The position numbers and the translations under genes were made by a program. Positions 1 through 7,572 of a stretch of DNA of 64,000 nucleotides are shown here, one piece after another. The notes under the pieces were generated by a model, which saw only the letters and a list, made by a program, of their open reading frames with translations, did not search any database and was not told the DNA's origin. How positions within the stretch are numbered: position 1 is the stretch's first letter; each line of letters opens with the position of its first letter. This stretch comes from Candidatus Fusobacterium pullicola (GTDB lineage Bacteria; Fusobacteriota; Fusobacteriia; Fusobacteriales; Fusobacteriaceae), in NCBI GenBank assembly GCA_018883725.1, contig JAHLFN010000076.1, positions 35,510-99,509 on the forward strand. The letters run 5' to 3'.

Positions 1-2
1 TT

Positions 3-248
3 GGAGAAAAGTTTTTACTTACTACATCTGGAGAATGGAATTATGATTTTTCTGAAAGAAAAGAAATTAAAATTAATGATGGAAGCAAAATAAAAGGATT
101 GGAAGTAGGAAGAGAGACAGGAGTATTTAATATTAAACTTGGATATTATGTTGATCCTGATTTTTTAGTTAGCTTAGGATATAGTAGTTTTTTAAATAAA
201 AATTATTATTATGATATGTTTACCTTTACTCTTTCACATAACTTCTAA
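3..248 (+). CDS. C-terminal end of an outer membrane beta-barrel protein (partial)
   Basis: An open frame runs in from the left edge (first full codon at 3) and stops at 246-248, giving 81 residues. The end has alternating aromatic and polar residues and finishes in ...FTFTLSHNF. A terminal phenylalanine after an amphipathic strand is the usual C-terminal signature of outer membrane barrels recognised by BamA. The preceding strands (VFNIKLGYY, FLVSLGYSS) fit the same fold. The N-terminus and the exact family are outside the window. This is inference from the C-terminal pattern only, but it supports a diderm host. Confidence 0.6.
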   Translation, partial: GEKFLLTTSGEWNYDFSERKEIKINDGSKIKGLEVGRETGVFNIKLGYYVDPDFLVSLGYSSFLNKNYYYDMFTFTLSHNF

Positions 249-277
249 TTGACAAAAATATATTAATTTGTTATAAT
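249..277 (+). promoter_or_regulatory. Perfect consensus sigma70-type promoter
   Basis: TTGACA (249-254), a 17-base spacer and TATAAT (272-277), with an extended -10 TG at 269-270. It starts on the base after the outer membrane protein stop codon. The only thing it can transcribe before a strong terminator is about 50 bases. Confidence 0.6.
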
Positions 278-296
278 AATTTTAACAACCCTTGGG

Positions 297-337
297 AAGC
301 TACCTATATGGACTAGGTGGCTTTTCTTTTTTTATTT
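297..337 (+). terminator. Intrinsic terminator
   Basis: Stem AAGCTACCTA (297-306) pairs with TAGGTGGCTT (314-323), one T-G wobble, seven-base loop, followed by a long T-rich run. It ends the outer membrane protein transcript and also any transcript from the promoter at 249-277. Confidence 0.8.
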
Positions 338-366
338 TTTGAAATTGTTATCTAACTACTTATAAT

Positions 367-405
367 AAAAAAATCCTCAGTAGTAATTTACTGAAGATTT
401 TACGT
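367..405 (-). terminator. Terminator of the Fic locus
   Basis: TCAGTA (377-382) pairs with TACTGA (389-394), flanked by further A-T pairs. The A run at 367-373 gives a U run on the minus strand. It lies just past the restored stop (414-416) of the Fic gene. Confidence 0.55.
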
Positions 406-413
406 ATTTATTA

Positions 414-1493
414 TTAATCCAATATTTCTTTAAGTGTATTACTAATAATTCTTGTTAGAGTTTTTTTGAGTTTAAAGTAATCAAATCTAACGTTACTAAA
501 TTATCTAAATGACGTCTTAAAGTTTGAATACTTTTTATCTCTTTTACATATTTCAGTAGCTCTTTATCAGGTAATGGATTTTCTTTGGCAAAAATATAGT
601 TTTGAATATATATGAACAATATATTACATTCAACTTTTGAAAGATTATGAGAGCTTTCTATATTTTCTATATATTTTTTTGCATAATTAAGTTTTAATAT
701 CTTATCCTTAAGCATCTGTATAATACTTTTTTGACCATTAACAATAAAATTTAACATTCCAATTACAAAGAATGTTACTTCTCCATAATTTTTTACTTTT
801 GAAGTATTTAAGAAAAGTTCAGCATATTTTTTCTATCTTCAAATATTGAATAAGAAAGAGATAAACCTGTATAAATATCTACTTTTCTTGCTAAATACAT
901 AGAGAAAAGAAATCTTCCAAATCTTCCATTTCCATCATAGAACGGATGGATATACTCAAAATAATAATGAACAATAGAAGCTTTCAATAAAGATGGGATA
1001 TCCTTTCTATTCATAAACTTAATTAAGTCATTAATATGTTCTACTATAGTTTCTTCTGAAGGGTCTCCACTATGTATATTACTAGCTCCATTTGAAACAT
1101 TTATTCTTCCTTTTCTAAATAAAGTTCCATCTAATTTATTTTCTGGATTTTTTAAAATATCCTCTGAGAATATATCATCATACATTTTTCTTATCTGTTC
1201 TGGAGAATCAATATTTTCAATATTATTTAATATAATCTGAGTGTATTTATTAACAATACCAGAGTAACGAGTAGTTTTCTTTTCAAAAATATTTTTTCTT
1301 GTAGAAGATTAATTTCGTTTATAGGTAAACAGAATAAAGAATATTGCTCTTTTATTACTCTTTCTCCTCTTAATATAGGATAAATTTTTAATTCGGTATT
1401 ATAAGTACAACAATTCTCAATTCTTTTTTGATATTCTTCAACTACATTTTCTCCTTTAAAATGTAATTTTTCTAAACTTTCATATTGAACCAT
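414..1493 (-). pseudogene. Fic-family AMPylase-type protein, broken by three A-tract frameshifts
   Basis: Three consecutive minus-strand pieces (1493 to 1227, 1185 to 808, 757 to 455) make one Fic protein of about 360 residues, the usual family length. The middle piece holds the catalytic motif HPFYDGNGRFGR, which fits HxFx(D/E)GNGRxxR of Fic nucleotidyltransferases (AMP transfer to hydroxyl side chains). Each break sits at a homopolymer: T6 at 1292-1297, T6 at 827-832 and T7 at 461-467 (plus strand). Adding one base to each tract joins all frames and moves the stop to 414-416, after ...ISNTLKEILD. The start has a good AGGAG ribosome site. It could be a true pseudogene, a slippage-controlled gene, or a homopolymer sequencing error; the motif itself is intact. 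Confidence 0.8.
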
Positions 1494-1652
1494 TTTATAA
1501 AAATCTCCTATATTATATTTATTGTTATATTATACTATACTTTATAGCAAAATAATATCAAAAAGTTAAATTACCTAATTAACTTTAATCCATCATCTAA
1601 TTAGAACTTTTAGAATAGATTAAAAATTAATATTCCTCTCTGCTCCAATTTA

Positions 1653-1661
1653 TGATATAAT
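1653..1661 (+). promoter_or_regulatory. Extended -10 promoter element for nfo
   Basis: TG at 1653-1654 and TATAAT at 1656-1661 lie 23 bases before the nfo start. No good -35 is visible, as is common with extended -10 promoters. Confidence 0.4.
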
Positions 1662-1684
1662 TAGTATAAGATAAAGGAGTGGTT

Positions 1685-2566
1685 ATGGAAAAGAAAGTTG
1701 AAACAAGAGAAGATAGAGTAAAAAACAAGTGGATTGGAGCTCACGTATCTACAACTGGTGGTGTATTTAATGCTCCAATAAATGCTAATAAAATAGGAGC
1801 AAGAGCATTTGCACTATTTACTAAAAATCAGAGAAGATGGGAAGCAAAGCCCTTGACAGAAGAGGATATAATGGAGTTTAAAAATAATCTAAAAAAATAT
1901 GGATATTCTCCAGAATATATATTACCTCATGATAGTTATCTTATTAATTTAGGAGCTGAAGATTTAGAGAAAAGGGAAAAATCTTTAAATGCTTTTATTG
2001 ATGAAATAAGAAGGTGTGAACAATTAGGACTAAAATATCTTAATACTCATCCTGGAAGTCATATTAACGAAATAAGTGAAGAAAAGTGTATAGAAAATAT
2101 AGCTGACTCCATAAATAAGGCTTTAGCTGTAACAAAAGATGTAGTTGTTGTACTAGAAAATACAGCAGGACAAGGTTCTAATATGGGTTATAAATTTTCG
2201 CATATAGGTAAGATTATAGATAAAATAGAGGATAAAAGCAGAATAGGAGTTTGTTTAGATACTTGTCATACTTTGGCAGGAGGATATGAGTTAAAAGATG
2301 AAGATGGATACAATAAAACTATGGAGGAGTTTGAGAAAGAGATAGGATTTAAATATCTTAGAGGAATTCACTTAAATGACTCAAAATTTGATACTGGAAG
2401 TAAAAAGGATAGGCATGACAGTATAGGAAAAGGAGTTTTAGGTGAAGAATTTTTTATTAGATTTATGAATGATAAAAGATTTGATAATATTCCCATAATT
2501 TTAGAAACTATCGATGATACTATTTGGAAAGAGGAAATAGAATATTTATATAGCTTGATTAAATAA
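1685..2566 (+). CDS. nfo: Deoxyribonuclease IV (endonuclease IV)
   Basis: Class II AP endonuclease: cleaves DNA 5' to abasic sites in base excision repair, with a trinuclear zinc TIM-barrel. The family signatures are visible: VVLENTAGQGSNMG (metal-ligand Glu), GVCLDTCHTLAGGY, HLNDSK and DRHDSIGKG near the C-terminus. The length (293 residues) is normal. A GTG in frame at 1679 overlaps the ribosome site AAGGAG (1674-1679), so the ATG at 1685 is the better start. The next gene follows after 16 bases and is probably co-transcribed. Confidence 0.95.
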   Translation: MEKKVETREDRVKNKWIGAHVSTTGGVFNAPINANKIGARAFALFTKNQRRWEAKPLTEEDIMEFKNNLKKYGYSPEYILPHDSYLINLGAEDLEKREKSLNAFIDEIRRCEQLGLKYLNTHPGSHINEISEEKCIENIADSINKALAVTKDVVVVLENTAGQGSNMGYKFSHIGKIIDKIEDKSRIGVCLDTCHTLAGGYELKDEDGYNKTMEEFEKEIGFKYLRGIHLNDSKFDTGSKKDRHDSIGKGVLGEEFFIRFMNDKRFDNIPIILETIDDTIWKEEIEYLYSLIK

Positions 2567-2582
2567 TAAGGGAGGCTTTAAT

Positions 2583-3089
2583 ATGGATTTTTTAACAAGA
2601 AGAAGTATTAGAAAATATCAAGACAGAAAAGTGGAAAAAGAAGTTATTGAGCAATTGATGAAAACAGCTGTTGTATCTCCAAGTGGAAGAAATGGGAGAC
2701 CATATGAGTTTGTAGTTGTTGATGATAAAGAAATTATTAAGAAGTTAGCTCATTCTAAAGAGAGCGGAGCTCAATTTGCAGAAAATGCACCTCTAATGAT
2801 AGTAACATTATATCACGAATATCCAACAGGAGAAGATGATGCTTGTATAGCAAGCACTATTATTCAGTTAAAAGCTCATGAATTGGGATTAGGATCTTGT
2901 TGGTTACAAACTAAAGGAAAAATCGGAACTAATGGTAAAACTTGTCATGAAAATATCAGAGAGATATTAAATATCCCAGAAGATATTCATATAAGTAATA
3001 TGATATCGTTAGAATATCCAGCTGAAGAGAGACCAGCATATACAGAAAAAGATATGGATATGACTAAGGTACATTTTAATAAATGGTAA
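2583..3089 (+). CDS. Nitroreductase-family flavoprotein
   Basis: 168-residue FMN-dependent oxidoreductase of the nitroreductase fold. The N-terminus (TRRSIRKYQDRKV) is the usual FMN-phosphate-binding RRSIR segment. SPSGRNGRPYEF and the later LGLGSCWLQ stretch match the short nitroreductases found in anaerobes. The substrate cannot be predicted. It follows nfo by 16 bases with an AGGGAGG ribosome site, so the two likely share a transcript that ends at the hairpin after 3092. Confidence 0.85.
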   Translation: MDFLTRRSIRKYQDRKVEKEVIEQLMKTAVVSPSGRNGRPYEFVVVDDKEIIKKLAHSKESGAQFAENAPLMIVTLYHEYPTGEDDACIASTIIQLKAHELGLGSCWLQTKGKIGTNGKTCHENIREILNIPEDIHISNMISLEYPAEERPAYTEKDMDMTKVHFNKW

Positions 3090-3092
3090 AAT

Positions 3093-3135
3093 AAAAAAGA
3101 GTTATTATAGGCAAAGCTATAGTAACTCTTTTTAT
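3093..3135 (+). terminator. Terminator after the nitroreductase gene
   Basis: AAAAGAGTTA...CTATAG around a short loop pairs with TAACTCTTTTT, ending in a T-rich stretch. It closes the nfo-nitroreductase unit. Confidence 0.75.
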
Positions 3136-3171
3136 ATTTTGTATAGCAGCTTCTTTTAAATTAAATTATTT

Positions 3172-3213
3172 GTAACATATGTTACTGAAAAGAATATAAA
3201 ATTATGATATTAT
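3172..3213 (+). promoter_or_regulatory. Crp/Fnr-like palindrome with promoter for the cupin gene
   Basis: GTAACATATGTTAC (3172-3185) is a perfect 14-bp palindrome. A -10-like TATTAT sits at 3208-3213 without a convincing -35. With a start site near 3220, the palindrome centre (3178.5) falls at about -41.5, the class II activator position of Crp/Fnr-family proteins. The symmetry is seen; the regulator family is an inference from half-site shape and spacing. Confidence 0.5.
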
Positions 3214-3254
3214 ATTCTCAAGTAAAAGATAGTTTAGTTTGGAGGTAAATAAAT

Positions 3255-3587
3255 ATGGACGGTATTATAAAAAATATAGAAAGATCTAAATCAGTTTCTC
3301 TAAAGTCACAAATAGAGTATAAGGAAAATTCAATTGAGCAATTAATACTTGCTAAAAATCAAGGTGTAACTATGATTCTTTTTTCTTTTGATAAAGGAAA
3401 GGAGATTCCTACTCATACAGCTAATGGAGACGCTTTTGTTACTTGTTTAGAAGGGGAAGGAAAAATTATTTTAGGTGGCAAAGAACATATTCTTAAAGAA
3501 GGGGATTATATTCTTATGCCAGCAAAAGAACCACATTCAGTTCATGCATTAGAAAAATTCAAAATGTTACTTACTATAGTGATGTAA
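3255..3587 (+). CDS. Small cupin-domain protein
   Basis: 110 residues forming a single cupin beta-barrel. Cupin motif 1 is seen as HTANGDAFVTCLEGEG (the second histidine of the classical HxH is absent) and motif 2 as GDYILMPAKEPHSVHA. Metal binding is therefore uncertain: H in motif 1 and H in motif 2 remain. A strong GGAGG precedes the ATG. The gene stands alone between terminators and has an operator-like palindrome upstream, so it may belong to a stress regulon. The reaction is unknown. Confidence 0.8.
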   Translation: MDGIIKNIERSKSVSLKSQIEYKENSIEQLILAKNQGVTMILFSFDKGKEIPTHTANGDAFVTCLEGEGKIILGGKEHILKEGDYILMPAKEPHSVHALEKFKMLLTIVM

Positions 3588-3590
3588 AAA

Positions 3591-3615
3591 ATAGGAAGAG
3601 ATTTTCTCTTCCTAT
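3591..3615. terminator. Bidirectional terminator between the cupin and the 182-residue gene
   Basis: AGGAAGAGA (3593-3601) pairs with TCTCTTCCT (3605-3613). The U run is clearer for minus-strand transcripts. The stem overlaps the stop codon of the minus-strand gene (3612-3614). Confidence 0.7.
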
Positions 3616-4160
3616 AAATTATTTATTAGTTTTTTTAATGCTTTTCCTACAGCTTTATCTTGTTCAGCTTTTTTCAGCTTATTTAGTAACCAGTTCAACT
3701 CTTTTTCATCAATAGAAAGATTAGTCTTAATATAATTTTCTAACATCTCTATCTCCTGAGGCAATAGTGCTTTTCTAGTAGATTGGTTAATTTCACCAAC
3801 TGTACCTTTTCCTTCTAAGAATGAGATTATTTTATTCCAATTACTATATAAATCAGTTTTTCTAAGTAACATTATAGACTTATAGTCTAATTGTGGTATT
3901 TCAGAATATCCTTTTCTTTTAAGATATAACCTTATTTCCTCGTCCTTGTATGTATCTATTAAAATTTCTCCAGCTTTTTTAGAGTTCATTATTTTAGGAA
4001 GTTTACTATCTTTTCCCTTTGTTCTCAAATACTTAGATAAAGGGATTACTTGAACAGCTTTAAAAAATTCTATAAAAAACTCGTTATTTGAATATTCTTC
4101 GGGAATTATATTATCTTCTATTAACTCAATCATATCATCTATCTTTTTAAAATCTAGCAT
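3612..4160 (-). CDS. Hypothetical soluble protein, 182 residues
   Basis: No family recognised. The protein is charged and helical, with no signal peptide or membrane segment. The C-terminal third is lysine-rich (WLLNKLKKAEQDKAVGKALKKLI). It has a good ribosome site, its own strong promoter with a palindrome inside it (4190-4219), and a terminator overlapping its stop, so it is a single-gene unit transcribed away from the pseudouridine synthase gene. A regulatory or stress role would be a guess. Confidence 0.7.
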   Translation of the reverse strand: MLDFKKIDDMIELIEDNIIPEEYSNNEFFIEFFKAVQVIPLSKYLRTKGKDSKLPKIMNSKKAGEILIDTYKDEEIRLYLKRKGYSEIPQLDYKSIMLLRKTDLYSNWNKIISFLEGKGTVGEINQSTRKALLPQEIEMLENYIKTNLSIDEKELNWLLNKLKKAEQDKAVGKALKKLINNL

Positions 4161-4189
4161 ATATTACTCCTTTTTTATTTTATATTTAA

Positions 4190-4219
4190 ATTATAACATT
4201 TACTTTTATAAAAGTAAAT
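4190..4219 (-). promoter_or_regulatory. Promoter with an embedded 22-bp perfect palindrome (candidate operator)
   Basis: On the minus strand TTTACT (4218-4213), a 17-base spacer and TATAAT (4195-4190) with an extended TG drive the 182-residue gene. Bases 4198-4219 form a perfect 22-bp palindrome centred on 4208/4209 that covers the -35 and spacer. On the plus strand it abuts a TTGAAA (4220-4225), 17 bases, TACTAT (4243-4248) promoter for the pseudouridine synthase. One bound protein could control both directions. Confidence 0.6.
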
Positions 4220-4277
4220 TTGAAAGTTAGTGTAATATATGGTACTATTAAAGAAAGAATAATTTTTGGAGGATAAA

Positions 4278-4958
4278 ATGAGATTAGATAAATTTTTAAC
4301 AGAGTGTGGTTTAGGAAGTAGAAGAGAGGTAAAGAAACTTTTGGATAATGGAAAAATACAAGTAAATGGAGTTATTGTAAAAAATCCACAAACTAATATA
4401 AAGGAAAATAGTGATATAATAGAGTATGCAGGGAATAAATTAGAGTATAAAGAATTTAGATATTATATAATGAATAAAAAAGCTGGATATATTACTGCTA
4501 CAGAAGATCCAAAGGAGAAAACTGTAATGGAATTATTACCAGAGTGGGTTATAAAAAAAGATTTAGCCCCAGTTGGAAGATTAGATAAGGATACAGAAGG
4601 ATTGTTATTGTTTACCAATGATGGTAAATTAGCTCATTCACTTCTTTCACCTAAAAAACATGTAGATAAAACTTATTATGCAAAATTGGAAAAGGAGATA
4701 GGAGAAGAGGAGATTAAAAAACTTGAAAATGGAGTAGATATAGGAGGATATATCACTCAACCAGCAAAAGCTAAAATTGTTGGTGAAAAAGAGATAGAGC
4801 TTATAATTAGAGAGGGGAAGTTTCATCAAGTGAAAAAAATGTTAGAAGCGGTAAATAATAAAGTTATCTATTTAAAGAGATTAACTTTTGGTAAATTAGA
4901 ATTAAGAAATATGGAGTTGGGTGAAGTTATAGAAATTGAGTTAGAAGATATTATATAA
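4278..4958 (+). CDS. RsuA/RluB-family rRNA pseudouridine synthase
   Basis: 226-residue enzyme converting a uridine of rRNA to pseudouridine. Residues 1-60 are an S4 RNA-binding domain (MRLDKFLTECGLGSRREVKKLL). The catalytic domain has GRLDKDTEGLLLFTNDG with the nucleophilic aspartate, and EGKFHQVKKML near the end. A TTG in frame at 4266 precedes the GGAGG ribosome site, so the ATG at 4278 is the start. Whether the target is 16S (RsuA) or 23S (RluB/E/F) cannot be told from sequence alone. Confidence 0.9.
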   Translation: MRLDKFLTECGLGSRREVKKLLDNGKIQVNGVIVKNPQTNIKENSDIIEYAGNKLEYKEFRYYIMNKKAGYITATEDPKEKTVMELLPEWVIKKDLAPVGRLDKDTEGLLLFTNDGKLAHSLLSPKKHVDKTYYAKLEKEIGEEEIKKLENGVDIGGYITQPAKAKIVGEKEIELIIREGKFHQVKKMLEAVNNKVIYLKRLTFGKLELRNMELGEVIEIELEDII

Positions 4959-5076
4959 TTTTTTGAAAAGAAGAAAAAATATTAAAATCAGTCATAGTTT
5001 TACTTAAAAACATTTTTATTTCTTTTAAAAAGTTTATATTTTATAAAAAATATAATAGGACTTTTAAGGAGAGGTT

Positions 5077-6054
5077 ATGGATATTATAAAAAGAGGAGAA
5101 ACGAGATTAGATACTCCACGAAGAAAAAAAAGAGAAAAAGAGAATAGAAAAAGTATCTTTGAAATATATCGTTCTCAAAAGACAATAAAAGATTATCTCT
5201 TTTATCTTAAAGATTTTTTACAATATATATATGAAGGTGAAGATATTAGAAGTGATGAACTTATAGATTTAATGAAAGATATAGAGAAGCAGGATATTGA
5301 AGATTATTTAACACATTTAATAGAGGATAGAAAAATGAAAAAAACATCTATTAATAAAATTATATCCGCATTAAAATCTTTGTATAAAGAGATGGAAAAA
5401 AATGGATTTCCCAATCCCTTTAGATATGTCGAATTATTTAAAGTATCAAGAAATATTGACAATGTTTTGAAATTGTCAGCAGAAGATATAAAAAATATTA
5501 TAGGACATTATAAAATAAACGGTGAAAAAGAATATAGAAATATAACTATCTTATATACTCTTTTCTATACTGGAATGAGAAGTTCAGAACTTATAAATTT
5601 AAAATTTAAACATCTTCTTAATAGAGAGGGAAGCTACTTTATAAAGCTCGAAGAAACAAAGAGTGGAAAAGAACAATATAAATCTATATATCCAACTCTT
5701 GTTGAAAAATTATTGGAATATAAAAGATATAAACAACAGTTTTTTTCTATTTCTGATAATGATATAGAAGAGCAGTATATATTTAATAGTTCAATTGAAA
5801 AAAATACAAAATTAGCATATAGAACATTATATGATATAATACAAAATTTTGGAAAGATAATAGGAAAAGATATCAGTCCTCATAATATTCGTCATGCTGT
5901 AGCAACCGAGTTATCTTTGAATGGGGCAGATATATTAGAAATAAGAGATTTCTTAGGTCATTCTGATACAAGAGTTACAGAAGTTTATATTAATGCTAAA
6001 TCAGTACTGGAAAAAAGAGTTTTAGAAAAACTTCCAGATTTAGAGAAAATATAA
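5077..6054 (+). CDS. Tyrosine recombinase (XerC/XerD/integrase family)
   Basis: 325-residue site-specific recombinase with an N-terminal SAM-like core-binding domain (about 35-130) and a C-terminal catalytic domain. Catalytic residues are seen: Arg in TGMRSSELINL, Lys in TKSGKEQYK, HxxR in SPHNIRHAVA, His in FLGHSDTRVT and the nucleophile Tyr in EVYINA. The basic N-terminal tail (TPRRKKREKENRK) is longer than in typical Xer. The start has AAGGAGAGG. It stands alone, with core genes on both sides, and is followed by about 280 bases of very AT-rich DNA with an inverted repeat. It may be the chromosomal Xer enzyme or a local invertase. Confidence 0.88.
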   Translation: MDIIKRGETRLDTPRRKKREKENRKSIFEIYRSQKTIKDYLFYLKDFLQYIYEGEDIRSDELIDLMKDIEKQDIEDYLTHLIEDRKMKKTSINKIISALKSLYKEMEKNGFPNPFRYVELFKVSRNIDNVLKLSAEDIKNIIGHYKINGEKEYRNITILYTLFYTGMRSSELINLKFKHLLNREGSYFIKLEETKSGKEQYKSIYPTLVEKLLEYKRYKQQFFSISDNDIEEQYIFNSSIEKNTKLAYRTLYDIIQNFGKIIGKDISPHNIRHAVATELSLNGADILEIRDFLGHSDTRVTEVYINAKSVLEKRVLEKLPDLEKI

Positions 6055-6333
6055 ATTAATGGTTAAATAATAAAAAATAAAGAAACGATAATTTTAATTA
6101 TAAAATTCATATATAAAATTGTAGAAAATAATTATTTAATTTCATTGTTATAATTTATATTATTTAAAATAAAATAAAAAAATTTAAGAATATATTACGT
6201 TTTATAAAAATAATAAAAACAAAAATAATTATTTAACAACTAACCAAACCAAATATAAATTTTAATTATATTTGGTTGTGTTATTAAATTTAGTTAAATA
6301 AAAATTATTTCGAATAATTTATTGATTGTAAGT
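6055..6333. other. AT-rich intergenic stretch after the recombinase
   Basis: About 280 bases of nearly pure A/T with no plausible gene. The only structure seen is the 12-bp inverted repeat at 6247-6277. Confidence 0.5.
6247..6277. repeat. 12-bp perfect inverted repeat
   Basis: AACCAAATATAA (6247-6258) and TTATATTTGGTT (6266-6277) flank a 7-base spacer. There is no T run after it, so it is not an ordinary terminator. Two 12-bp arms around a 6-8 base centre is also the shape of a tyrosine recombinase core site, and it lies about 190 bases after such a gene. That link is inference. Confidence 0.5.
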
Positions 6334-6368
6334 ATTAAAAATAGGGAGTAACACTCCCTATTTTTAAT
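6334..6368. terminator. Bidirectional terminator, end of the nag operon
   Basis: A 16-bp perfect stem: ATTAAAAATAGGGAGT (6334-6349) and its complement at 6353-6368, loop AAC. It overlaps the nagA stop codon. Confidence 0.85.
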
Positions 6369-7503
6369 ACTCTATTCCCTTTGCAATAACTTTTTTTAAA
6401 TTTAAATGTTTATCTAGAAAAACTATATCAGCAAAATATCCAGGTTGAAGCTTTCCATATTCATTATCTATCTTAACAGCTTTAGCTGGATATAGAGTTG
6501 CCATTCTGATGGCTTCTTCTAAAGTTATATCACAATATTTAACTAAATTTTTAACTCCAACATCCATTGTAAGTGCAGAACCACCTAAAGTTCCATCTTC
6601 TCCAAAGCATTTTCCATCTTTGTAATAAACTTTATTTCCTTCAAAATAGAAATATTCCATATTAGTTCCCACAGGAGCTACAGCATCAGTAACTAAGTAT
6701 AATCTTTCTCCCATAATTTTTATAGCTGATTTAATTGCTGAATAGTGGCAATGGAATCCATCGACAATTACTCCAGCATGAATATCGCTATCAAAAATTG
6801 CTCCAACAGCACCAGGGTTTCTATGGTTAAATGAAGACATCCCATTATACAGATGAGTAGCTAGAGTTACTCCATACCCTTCTTTCTCTTTTAACTCTTC
6901 ATAAGTTCCATTTGTATGACCTAAAGCTACGTTAATTCCAGCTTTGTGTAGCTTAGTAATAAATTTCTTATCTGTTTTTTCTGGAGCTAAAGTAATTATT
7001 CTTACATTTTCTTTTCCAGATTCAACAATTCTATCTATGATTTTGTCTTCAGCTTCTCTTATAAATTTAGGATTATGTATTCCTTTCTTTTCTAGACTAA
7101 TATATGGTCCCTCTATATGCAATCCTATGACACCATATTTTTCTTTGTCTAAATTTTCTACTAGAGATATAGCTTTTAAAATATTCTCATCACTTGTTGT
7201 AATAAGAGTAGGGGTAAATGAAGTACACCCTGATTTTAAATTTGTTTTATACATTGTTTCTATTGTCTCTTTGCTTATATCATCGTTAAAAAGTACTCCA
7301 CCACATCCATTAAGTTGTAAATCTATAAATCCTGGTGTTACATAGCTTCCATTAGCATCAATCGTCTCTATCTTTGTTCCATCTTTTTTAAATGTCTCTT
7401 CATCTAATATATCAACTATTTTATCATCTTCAAATATTAATACTTTTTCTTTATAGAACTTATTTCCTATAAATAACTCTCCATTTATAATAGCCTTTTT
7501 CAT
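6364..7503 (-). CDS. nagA: N-acetylglucosamine-6-phosphate deacetylase
   Basis: Hydrolyses GlcNAc-6-P to GlcN-6-P and acetate, feeding NagB encoded just upstream. The 379 residues show the family landmarks: IDLQLNGCGG, GLHIEGPYIS (metal-ligand Glu), LGHTNGTY, THLYNGMSSFNHRNPG, DGFHCHY and the catalytic aspartate in LVTDAVAPVG. It is the last gene of a six-gene minus-strand run, 69 bases after nagB, and ends in a strong terminator. Confidence 0.96.
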   Translation of the reverse strand: MKKAIINGELFIGNKFYKEKVLIFEDDKIVDILDEETFKKDGTKIETIDANGSYVTPGFIDLQLNGCGGVLFNDDISKETIETMYKTNLKSGCTSFTPTLITTSDENILKAISLVENLDKEKYGVIGLHIEGPYISLEKKGIHNPKFIREAEDKIIDRIVESGKENVRIITLAPEKTDKKFITKLHKAGINVALGHTNGTYEELKEKEGYGVTLATHLYNGMSSFNHRNPGAVGAIFDSDIHAGVIVDGFHCHYSAIKSAIKIMGERLYLVTDAVAPVGTNMEYFYFEGNKVYYKDGKCFGEDGTLGGSALTMDVGVKNLVKYCDITLEEAIRMATLYPAKAVKIDNEYGKLQPGYFADIVFLDKHLNLKKVIAKGIEY

Positions 7504-7572
7504 AGTTTCTCCTTTTTAAAATAAGGGAAAGCTACATAATTAACGCAACTTTCCCTAGTTGATTTAAATATT

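Noticed and set aside
5077..6054. Tyrosine recombinase as the integrase of the prophage
   Set aside because: It lies more than 40 kb away with complete housekeeping operons between, and reads in the opposite direction outside the phage cluster.
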